From positions 1 through 5,249 of the forward strand of contig CAZRFE010000117.1 in assembly GCA_964599565.1 (NCBI GenBank): a stretch of DNA of 5,249 bases. Reading direction: 5' to 3'. Made by a program: the position numbers and the translations under genes. Shown in pieces: positions 1 to 5,249 of the stretch. Below the pieces are notes generated by a model. It ran no database searches, had not been told where the DNA came from, and saw only the letters and a list, made by a program, of their open reading frames with translations. Source of the stretch: JAJUFS01 sp964599565. GTDB taxonomy: Bacteria > Pseudomonadota > Gammaproteobacteria > Natronospirales > JAJUFS01. Numbering within the stretch: position 1 is the stretch's first letter; each line of letters begins with the position of its first letter.

Positions 1-10
1 CCACACCAGT

Positions 11-39
11 TTGACGTCGTTGGTGTCGACGCTTACGCT
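11..39 (+). promoter_or_regulatory. Possible sigma70-like promoter
   Basis: TTGACG at 11-16 matches five of six bases of the -35 consensus. TACGCT at 34-39, after an ideal 17-base spacer, keeps the three most conserved -10 positions (T1, A2, T6). The spacer contains a 5-bp inverted repeat, CGTCG (15-19) and CGACG (27-31), which could be a small operator half-site pair or chance. The arrangement would place transcription start near 46 and give a leader of about 25 bases before the first gene. Only 10 bases lie upstream, so the true promoter may be outside the window. Confidence is low because the -10 is weak. Confidence 0.25.
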
Positions 40-71
40 TCGTATCTCCCTATCGAGACGCGACAACTAAA

Positions 72-509
72 GTGCACGTCCGCTTCCTGAAAAAACTCGG
101 CGCCATTCTGGCTGTAGTTTTGCTGCTGCATACGCAAGCGGCGTGGGCGTGCGCGGAGATGGTTGCTGGCGACGGTCAGATGGAGCCGTCGTGCTGCACT
201 GGACACCATGCCGAGGCTGCCGGCCGCATGGCCGACTGCGAGGGGGACCCTTCGGCTGAAGCGCTCTGCGCGAAACCTTATACCGCCGGAACTCACGCGA
301 ATGTTGTCCCGCCGCCGAACGATGGTGACGACAACGATCACGATTTCGACGACGGCAAGCCTCCAGGGACACTGTTCGCTGTCGCAGCACGTGTCGGTGT
401 CGTTCCAACACATTCGAGCGCCGGGCCGCCTCTGCATCACCTCGATCCCGATCAAGTGCTGGGATCCGCACGACTTACCTACCTCGATACACTCCGCCTC
501 AGGATCTGA
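72..509 (+). CDS. Small secreted Cys/His/Asp-rich protein at the head of a metal-efflux operon
   Basis: A 145-residue protein starting at GTG 72; the frame is open back to a stop at 12-14, but no other start codon sits before the signal peptide. Residues 1-26 are a Sec signal (KK at 7-8, hydrophobic 9-19, Ala-Trp-Ala before Cys27), so the product should be periplasmic. The residues before Cys27 do not fit a lipobox. The mature part holds Cys27, the Cys41-Cys42 pair with His45-His46, Cys56 and Cys66, then an acidic run at about 84-94 (DGDDNDHDFDD), and His122-His123. It ends in LRLRI. There is no recognisable enzyme fold. Short Cys/His-rich secreted proteins often precede copper or heavy-metal RND operons, so a periplasmic metal-binding or accessory role is inferred from composition and neighbours. 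I do not recognise the family. The ribosome binding site is weak. Confidence 0.72.
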   Translation: MHVRFLKKLGAILAVVLLLHTQAAWACAEMVAGDGQMEPSCCTGHHAEAAGRMADCEGDPSAEALCAKPYTAGTHANVVPPPNDGDDNDHDFDDGKPPGTLFAVAARVGVVPTHSSAGPPLHHLDPDQVLGSARLTYLDTLRLRI

Positions 510-511
510 TC

Positions 512-582
512 CGACTCTTGTGACCACGCGCCTTGCGCGCGTGTGATCGACGTTTTCCCGTCGTTCTGTCACAAGAGGGTCG
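512..582 (+). promoter_or_regulatory. Candidate three-way-junction RNA that covers the channel gene's ribosome binding site
   Basis: The gap between the first two genes contains nested inverted repeats. The closing stem is CTCTTGTGAC (515-524) with GTCACAAGAG (568-577), 10 perfect pairs; three more (512-514 with 580-582) follow a two-base GG bulge. Inside are two hairpins: CACGCGC/GCGCGTG (525-531/537-543, 5-base loop) and CGACG/CGTCG (548-552/559-563, 6-base loop). Linkers between helices are 0, 4 and 4 bases, a compact three-way junction. The right arm overlaps the Shine-Dalgarno (573-579) before GTG 587, so folding should hinder initiation. The upstream stop at 507-509 is five bases from the left arm, so a terminating ribosome would disrupt the stem. 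No U-run follows, so this is not an intrinsic terminator. The pairing is seen; the function is inferred. The outer arms could instead be DNA operator half-sites. Confidence 0.5.
573..579 (+). promoter_or_regulatory. Ribosome binding site that fixes the channel gene start at GTG 587
   Basis: AAGAGGG lies seven bases before GTG 587. It favours that start over the TTG at 533, which would add 18 residues unlike a signal peptide and lies inside a hairpin. Bases 573-577 are paired in the predicted closing stem of the intergenic RNA structure, and 578-579 form its bulge. Confidence 0.65.
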
Positions 583-586
583 TGAC

Positions 587-1903
587 GTGTTTTCAAAAAA
601 AGTTGTGTTACTGGCATCCGTGGCGTTTGCCCTGACGAGCATTCGTGCCGCTCACGCCAATGAAGATCTGTTGTTCCCCAGTAATGAGCCGTTCAGTGCG
701 AATGCGCTGGTCGAGGCAGCGCTTGCCCGAAATCCCGGTCTCGATGCGGTCCGCGCCGCGGTGGAAGCAGCCGAAGCGAAGATCGAACCGGCCGGGTCGC
801 TGGATGACCCGATGCTGAGTCTTACGGCGGCACCCAACACTTTTGATACCTCCCTGGGTTCCCGCGGGCAGATCCAGTTCAGCCAGGCGTTTCCCTGGTG
901 GGGCACCTTGGATGCGCGTGAAGATGTTGCGCAAGCCAACGCAGAAGCGGTTGAACAGGACGTTGAGTCGCTGAAGCTGAAGCTGATTGCAGTCGCGCAG
1001 TCCGCCTACGCGGACTGGCACTACATCCATCGTGCGCTGGATGTGAACGCACGTACGCAAACGCTGCTGACCGAACTGCGTGAGGTCGCGAAAGCCCGGT
1101 ACGCCGCCGGTCGTGCCATTCAGCAGGATGTATTGCAGGCGGAGGTGGAACGTACGCTGCTGCGACAACAGGCGCTTGAACTCAAGCGCGAGCGCACGTC
1201 GATTCAAGCCCGCATCAACGCACTGTTGAACCGCTCACCCGACACACCGTTGCCGCCGCCGGAAACGCTAGTGTCCGACATTGATCTTCCGGCGCTGGCC
1301 GTGCTTGAAGCTTTCGCGCTGGAACATCATCCGATGGTCCAACAGGTTGAGTTTCGGCAACGAGCGGCGCGGGCAAGTGTCGCGGTCGCAGAGAAAGAAC
1401 GGTATCCGGAATTCCAGCTGATGGCCGGCTACAACGGCATCATGGATCCGGTCGAAAAGCGCGCCGTGATTGGTGTGTCGATCAGCATTCCGTTCAATCA
1501 AAGCAAGCGTGACGCCGAGATCGACGGCGCCCGCGCGCAGGTTCGACGCGCGGGATATGCGCTGGAAGATCTGCAGGCCACGCTCGCGGGCGATTTGACG
1601 GCCGCGTATGCGGCCGTCGAAGAAGCGCGTGCATCGCTGCAGCTTTATCGCGACGAACTCCTGCCTTTGGCCAGGAACACACTTGCTGTCGCGCGCTCCG
1701 ATTATGGTGCTGGCAAGGGTGATTTCCTGAACGTCATTACCGCGGAACGCTATCTTCTGGAAACCGAATTGCGCCTCGTGCGTACCGAAGCCGTCGTGTT
1801 TCAACGCCTGGCTGAACTCGGGCAGCTCACCGGCACTGCATTCCCCTTCGAATTCCCACTTTCCCCGCCGGGATTCGAAACCGAGGTCATCAATCATGAT
1901 TAA
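587..1903 (+). CDS. cusC: TolC-family outer-membrane channel, CusC/CzcC-like
   Basis: Outer-membrane exit duct of the tripartite metal efflux system; it docks to the adaptor and pump encoded downstream. From GTG 587 the product is 438 residues, normal for the family. Residues 1-24 are a Sec signal ending AHA before Asn25. Mature CusC-type channels are often lipoproteins, but no lipobox cysteine is seen here. Two outer-membrane efflux domains follow, at about 35-225 and 245-425. The first has the family signature SQAFPWWG at 99-106 (more often PWPG). The two halves carry matching segments: Y172-AAGRAIQQDVLQAE and Y373-GAGKGDFLNVITAE. Long helical, Ala/Glu/Arg-rich stretches fit the periplasmic coiled-coil barrel. 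The gene follows the small secreted protein after a structured 77-base gap and overlaps the adaptor gene by 8 bases. Assignment to CusC rather than CzcC rests on the neighbouring pump. Confidence 0.9.
   Translation: MFSKKVVLLASVAFALTSIRAAHANEDLLFPSNEPFSANALVEAALARNPGLDAVRAAVEAAEAKIEPAGSLDDPMLSLTAAPNTFDTSLGSRGQIQFSQAFPWWGTLDAREDVAQANAEAVEQDVESLKLKLIAVAQSAYADWHYIHRALDVNARTQTLLTELREVAKARYAAGRAIQQDVLQAEVERTLLRQQALELKRERTSIQARINALLNRSPDTPLPPPETLVSDIDLPALAVLEAFALEHHPMVQQVEFRQRAARASVAVAEKERYPEFQLMAGYNGIMDPVEKRAVIGVSISIPFNQSKRDAEIDGARAQVRRAGYALEDLQATLAGDLTAAYAAVEEARASLQLYRDELLPLARNTLAVARSDYGAGKGDFLNVITAERYLLETELRLVRTEAVVFQRLAELGQLTGTAFPFEFPLSPPGFETEVINHD
1530..1554 (+). other. Inverted repeat inside the channel gene, 8-bp stem
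   Basis: CCCGCGCG (1530-1537) and CGCGCGGG (1547-1554) are perfect reverse complements around a 9-base loop. The element is fully coding. GC-rich Arg/Ala codons make such pairing likely by chance, so a role in the message is only a possibility. Confidence 0.3.
1595..1620 (+). other. Strong hairpin inside the channel gene, 9-bp perfect stem with 4-base loop
   Basis: GACGGCCGC (1597-1605) and GCGGCCGTC (1610-1618) pair perfectly around GTAT. A G-U and a U-A pair would extend the RNA stem to 11. It encodes part of LTAAYAAVE in the second efflux domain, so Ala codons explain some of the symmetry. No T-run follows, so it is not an intrinsic terminator. It could slow ribosomes or affect mRNA stability, but no function is shown. 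Confidence 0.4.
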
Positions 1904-3767
1904 GAAAATACTGATTATCAGTGTCGGCGGCGTCGCTGTCCTGCTCCTGGGCATCTGGTTGGGCACGCAGTTCTTCGCATCAAACAATGGTGCGACAGGC
2001 GCAGCGAAAGGCTCGGATACGTTGCCGTATCGCGCGGGACCGTTCCGACTTGGCGTTGACGTCAAACCGGAAACCCCGGTTGTCGGCGAAAATCGGTTGC
2101 GGATCGCGTTACAGACGGCGGAAGGAGGGCCCATTGAAAGTGCCGATATCCGCGCTGTCGCGGAGATGCCTGCAATGGGATCGATGCCCGCGATGCGGGC
2201 GCCTGCACAGCTGAGCGAAGTCGCGCCCGGCGTCTATGAAGGCACGTTTGATCTGCCGATGAATGGCGCGTGGCCGCTGACGATTCGTATCGAGAAAGCA
2301 GACCTGGGTGAAGCGACAGTAAGTTTTGCTCTTGCAACCGGTCGGCCCGGTCTTGAACTTTCATCGGGTGCTACGCGAGTGACACGCGAGGCAACGACAA
2401 GCGATCGCGATACGCAAAGCGGGATGCTGAATGCCGGTCCGTATCGTATTGGCGCTGAGGTTGAACCGGAGACGCCGCGCGTCGGTGAGAACCGCTTGGC
2501 AATCACATTGGCGAATGCCGATGGCGAGCCGCTGTCCGATGCAAAAATTCATGCAGTTGCCGAAATGCCCGCGATGGGATCAATGCCGGCCATGCGTGCG
2601 CCGGTGGAATTGCGTGAAACGAAACCCGGTATTTACGAAGGCACGTTCGATTTACCGATGGAGGGCGCATGGCCGCTGATGATCACGCTGGAAGCGCCTG
2701 GACTGCCAGCCCGGACGGTCAGTTTCGACATGGCAACGGGGCGTGCGGGCCTCGCGCCATCGATGGGTTTCAGCGGTGGTGGCGAGGGCGCGGAAGAAGC
2801 TCCGCCGGGCACGATCACGATCGACCCGCATCGCCGGCAGTTGATCGGCGTCACGACGGATGTGGCGGAAGTGCGTCCCCTGACGCGCACCATCCGTGCC
2901 GTCGGTCAGGTTGTCGTCGACGAACGACGGCTGACAGACGTGAGCCTGAAGTACGAAGCTTGGATCGGTGAATTGTACGCGGATTTCGTTGGCGCGCATG
3001 TCCAACGCGGCGACGTGTTGTTCACCGCGTACAGCCCCAATCTATATGCCGCACAACAGGAATATCTGCAGACCTACCAGCGCGACATGGCATCGGATCT
3101 GCTCGCCGCCGCACGGCAGCGTCTCGAGTTCTGGGACGTCAGCGATGATTTCATTCAGCGGTTGGAATCCACCGGCGAGGCCGTGAAGTACGTACCTGTT
3201 CGCGCGCCGCAAGGCGGCACCATCGTGATGAAGGATGTGGTTGAAGGGACCTCGCAGCCGGCGGGCAAGACGTTGATGCGCATCGCGGACCTTTCCAGGG
3301 TTTGGGTGGAAGCCCAAGTGTACGAATCGGACCTGCCCTTGATCGAGGTCGGCATGCCGGTCGAGGTCTCACTGCCGTACGTGCCCAACAAAACCTTCAA
3401 AGGAACGATCGATTACATCTACCCGTATCTCGCGGGCGAAAGTCGTACCGGCACGGTGCGCGTGTCGCTGCCGAACCCCGAAGGCGTCCTCAAGCCGGAC
3501 ATGTTCGCGGACGTGAAGCTCAAGGTGCAATTGCCTGAAAGCCTGGTGGTACCGAAGTCCGCGGTCATCTTCGCGGGCGAAACGCGCGTCGTGTTTGAAG
3601 ACCTCGGTCAAGGTCGCCTTGCCCCACGGATCGTGGAAACGGGCCGGAGTGCAGGCGGCTGGATAGAGATCGTCGAGGGGCTTGAGCCTGGTGATGAGGT
3701 CGTGACATCCGGTAATTTCCTGATCGCCTCTGAAAGCCAGCTGAAAGCGGGGATCAAGCAATGGTGA
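1896..3767 (+). CDS. cusB: CusB-like periplasmic adaptor of metal RND efflux, with duplicated N-terminal FixH/YtkA-like domains
   Basis: Membrane-fusion protein linking the RND pump to the outer-membrane channel. It has 623 residues, well above the roughly 400 of E. coli CusB. ATG 1896 overlaps the channel gene end by 8 bases, with GAGG at 1883-1886. Residues 4-24 form a signal or membrane anchor with no lipobox. Two FixH/YtkA-like domains follow (47-153 and 180-286), each with MPAMGSMPAM (91-100, 224-233) and YEGTFDLPM. A Gly/Glu-rich linker (287-303) leads to the adaptor core: IGVTTDVAEVRPLTRTIRAVG at about 317-337, first lipoyl half 350-381, a short helical hairpin with AAQQEYL near 385-427, second lipoyl half from 432, beta-barrel about 468-545 (RVWVEAQVYESDLP), and a membrane-proximal domain from about 548. 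I find no cysteine anywhere. The short hairpin and AQQEYL are typical of CusB. The Met-rich loops are likely Cu(I)/Ag(I) sites, by inference. Confidence 0.9.
   Translation: MIKKILIISVGGVAVLLLGIWLGTQFFASNNGATGAAKGSDTLPYRAGPFRLGVDVKPETPVVGENRLRIALQTAEGGPIESADIRAVAEMPAMGSMPAMRAPAQLSEVAPGVYEGTFDLPMNGAWPLTIRIEKADLGEATVSFALATGRPGLELSSGATRVTREATTSDRDTQSGMLNAGPYRIGAEVEPETPRVGENRLAITLANADGEPLSDAKIHAVAEMPAMGSMPAMRAPVELRETKPGIYEGTFDLPMEGAWPLMITLEAPGLPARTVSFDMATGRAGLAPSMGFSGGGEGAEEAPPGTITIDPHRRQLIGVTTDVAEVRPLTRTIRAVGQVVVDERRLTDVSLKYEAWIGELYADFVGAHVQRGDVLFTAYSPNLYAAQQEYLQTYQRDMASDLLAAARQRLEFWDVSDDFIQRLESTGEAVKYVPVRAPQGGTIVMKDVVEGTSQPAGKTLMRIADLSRVWVEAQVYESDLPLIEVGMPVEVSLPYVPNKTFKGTIDYIYPYLAGESRTGTVRVSLPNPEGVLKPDMFADVKLKVQLPESLVVPKSAVIFAGETRVVFEDLGQGRLAPRIVETGRSAGGWIEIVEGLEPGDEVVTSGNFLIASESQLKAGIKQW
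2034..2354 (+). repeat. FixH/YtkA-like domain, copy 1 of a tandem duplication in the adaptor
   Basis: Encodes adaptor residues 47-153, from AGPFRLG to ATGRPGL. Copy 2 lies exactly 399 bases (133 residues) downstream with no gaps in the alignment, and by my hand count 71 of 107 residues are identical. The copies share PETP, VGENRL, AVAEMPAMGSMPAMRAP, YEGTFDLPM, GAWPL and TVSF. This pattern fits the FixH/YtkA-like immunoglobulin-type fold, in which a Met-rich loop follows a small beta-sandwich strand. Confidence 0.8.
2433..2753 (+). repeat. FixH/YtkA-like domain, copy 2 of a tandem duplication in the adaptor
   Basis: Encodes adaptor residues 180-286, from AGPYRIG to ATGRAGL. A polar 26-residue linker (154-179) separates it from copy 1. 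The Met-rich loop at 224-233 is identical in protein to that of copy 1, but its codons differ at most synonymous positions. The duplication is therefore old and held by selection on the protein, not a recent or gene-converted repeat. Confidence 0.8.
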
Positions 3768-5249
3768 GCGGAAACGGCAATGAAGGGCGTCCGCCGGCCG
3801 AGGGTGAAGCGGTAGGGTGGCTGCAGCGGTTGATCGCGTTTTCCGCGCGCCGGCCGTTCCTCACGCTCGTGACCATCGCGGCGCTGGCGCTCGGTGGCTA
3901 CACCGCGCTCACCAAAGCACCGCTCGACGCCATTCCCGATCTGTCCGACGTGCAGGTGATCGTGTTCACCGAATGGCCGGGACGCAGTCCCGACCTGGTG
4001 GAAGACCAGATCACCTATCCGTTGACGACGACCCTGCTGTCCGCGCCGGGCGTCGACTACGTGCGTGGCCAGAGCTTCTTCGGCCTGTCGTTCGTGTATG
4101 TCATTTTCGATGACGACGTTGACATGTATTGGGCGCGCTCGCGCGTGCTGGAGTACCTGAACAGCGCAATCCCGGAGTTGCCTGAAGGGGTAACGCCGAC
4201 GCTGGGCCCGGATGCGACCGGTGTGGGGTGGGTCTATCAATATGCGTTGCGCGATACGAGCGGCAACAACAATCTCGCCGAACTGCGGGCGTTGCAGGAC
4301 TTCAATTTGCGCTACGCACTGGAGTCCGTCGAAGGCGTCGCCGAGGTCGCTTCAATCGGTGGTTACGAACGCGAGTACCAGATCAGCCTCGATCCCAACA
4401 AGCTCGCGAGTTACGACATTCCACTGGACCGTGTCATCGAAGCCGTGCGCGACTCGAACAACGATGTCGGTGGCCGTGTGCTTGAGGTCGCGGGTTTCGA
4501 ACAGATGATCCGTGGCCGCGGTTATGTGAATTCCACCGAGGACCTGGAAAAAGTCGTGCTCAAGGTCGCACCGGGCGGCGTTCCAGTCACGGTCGCCGAT
4601 GTCGGCCACGTGGCGCTTGGGCCCGCGATGCAACGCGGCCAGGCGGAGCTCGACGGCGAAGGCGTAACAGTCGGCGGCATTGTCGTCATGCGTTACGGCG
4701 GGAACGCGTTGGAGGTGATCGAGAACGTCAAGCAGCGACTCGACGAGATCAAGCCAGGACTCCCTGACGGCGTCGAAATCGTGCCGGTCTATGACCGATC
4801 AATCCTGATCGAGGGCGCCATCGATACGCTCACGCGTACGCTTATAGAAGAGATGATCATCGTCTCGCTCGTGATTGTGATTTTCCTGTTGCACGTGCGC
4901 TCGACGCTGGTTGCCGTCATCACACTGCCCGTCGCGGTCTTGCTCGCGTTCATCCCGATGTACTACCAGGGACTCACGGCGAACATCATGTCGCTGGGTG
5001 GTATCGCGGTCGCCATTGGCGCGATGGTGGATGCCGCAATCGTGATCATCGAGAACATTCATAAACGCCTGGAACGCTGGCAAAGCGACGAGGCCACGCC
5101 CGAAGAACGATCGAAGTCCCACACGCAAGTCGTGATCGAGGCGATGCAGGAAGTCGGGCCCAGCATCTTCTTCTCACTCCTTATTATTACGGTGTCGTTC
5201 ATGCCGGTCTTCGCGCTGGAAGGCACCGAAGGCCGTTTGTTCAAACCGC
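3761..5249 (+). CDS. cusA: CusA-like heavy-metal RND efflux pump, Cu(I)/Ag(I) class, 3' end outside the window
   Basis: Inner-membrane proton-driven pump that moves metal to the adaptor and channel. 496 whole codons are present, about half of the usual 1,050. ATG 3761 overlaps the adaptor end by 7 bases, after GCGGGGA eight or so bases upstream. Residues 1-19 are a polar extension compared with E. coli CusA. TM1 is at about 33-51, then DAIPDLSDVQV, YPLTTTLLSAPG, WARSRVLEYLN and GPDATGVGWVYQYAL of the porter domain; TM2-TM3 are at about 365-400. TM4 has GAMVDAAIVIIEN with Met422, Asp424 and Glu431, equivalent to CusA Met403, Asp405 and Glu412. This is the monovalent HME signature; the divalent CzcA form has DFG..VDGAVVMVEN. 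Ile429 replaces CusA Met410, while Met410 here matches CusA Met391. The last residues, EGTEGRLFKP, show the frame is intact to the edge. Confidence 0.95.
   Translation, partial: MVSGNGNEGRPPAEGEAVGWLQRLIAFSARRPFLTLVTIAALALGGYTALTKAPLDAIPDLSDVQVIVFTEWPGRSPDLVEDQITYPLTTTLLSAPGVDYVRGQSFFGLSFVYVIFDDDVDMYWARSRVLEYLNSAIPELPEGVTPTLGPDATGVGWVYQYALRDTSGNNNLAELRALQDFNLRYALESVEGVAEVASIGGYEREYQISLDPNKLASYDIPLDRVIEAVRDSNNDVGGRVLEVAGFEQMIRGRGYVNSTEDLEKVVLKVAPGGVPVTVADVGHVALGPAMQRGQAELDGEGVTVGGIVVMRYGGNALEVIENVKQRLDEIKPGLPDGVEIVPVYDRSILIEGAIDTLTRTLIEEMIIVSLVIVIFLLHVRSTLVAVITLPVAVLLAFIPMYYQGLTANIMSLGGIAVAIGAMVDAAIVIIENIHKRLERWQSDEATPEERSKSHTQVVIEAMQEVGPSIFFSLLIITVSFMPVFALEGTEGRLFKP

Noticed and set aside
27..66. 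CRISPR, tRNA, rRNA or insertion-sequence traces anywhere in the window
   Set aside because: No regularly spaced repeats, cloverleaf, rRNA-like tract, transposase or terminal repeats were seen; the only long repeat is the in-frame domain duplication.
525..556. Intrinsic terminator formed by the hairpin at 525-543 and the TTTT at 553-556
   Set aside because: The T-run is only four long and begins nine bases after the stem, too far for an intrinsic terminator; it sits in the loop of the next hairpin.
533..586. TTG at 533 as start of the channel protein
   Set aside because: The added 18 residues precede a perfectly formed signal peptide, and TTG 533 lacks a good ribosome binding site; GTG 587 has AAGAGGG at seven bases.
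33..617. Minus-strand frame of 194 codons over the first gene
   Set aside because: The plus-strand frame has a clean signal peptide and metal-ligand clusters, whereas this one has neither and would run against the operon.
1268..2134. Minus-strand open frame of 288 codons
   Set aside because: It lies opposite the well-supported channel and adaptor genes, crosses their junction, and has no recognisable domain or signal; a GC-rich shadow.
3608..4240. Minus-strand open frame of 210 codons
   Set aside because: It spans the adaptor-pump overlap on the opposite strand; its Arg/His-rich composition is typical of antisense of conserved RND sequence.
4212..4508. Plus-strand frames of about 85-98 codons inside the pump gene
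   Set aside because: They overlap the conserved CusA reading frame out of phase and show no conserved features.

Overview
The window is the front part of a copper/silver-type efflux operon on the + strand. It comes from a GC-rich Gram-negative bacterium, most likely a proteobacterium: there is an outer-membrane TolC-type channel, cleavable Sec signals, GTG starts and compact gene packing. A gammaproteobacterial source is my guess from overall style, not something the sequence proves. All supported genes run left to right, and the long minus-strand open frames are shadows.

Layout. Positions 1-71 are a short leader with a possible sigma70-like promoter. Positions 72-509 encode a small secreted Cys/His/Asp-rich protein of unassigned family. 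The only real intergenic gap (510-586) is almost filled by inverted repeats that fold as a compact three-way junction, whose closing stem covers the Shine-Dalgarno of the next gene. Positions 587-1903 encode a TolC/CusC-like outer-membrane channel. Positions 1896-3767 encode a CusB-like periplasmic adaptor with an N-terminal tandem duplication of a FixH/YtkA-like domain, each copy carrying the same Met-rich loop. Positions 3761-5249 encode the first 496 codons of a CusA-like RND pump and run off the right edge.

How they work together. CusA (inner-membrane proton-driven pump), CusB (adaptor) and CusC (outer-membrane channel) form the known tripartite complex that exports Cu(I)/Ag(I). The pump's TM4 motif (GAMVDAAIVIIEN) belongs to the monovalent-cation HME class, not the CzcA divalent class. 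The channel-adaptor and adaptor-pump genes overlap by 8 and 7 bases, so the three are probably translated as a coupled unit. The small secreted protein may handle periplasmic metal, and ribosomes finishing it could open the RNA structure that covers the channel gene's ribosome binding site. The most unusual points are that RNA junction and the doubled FixH-like module with its Met-rich loops.
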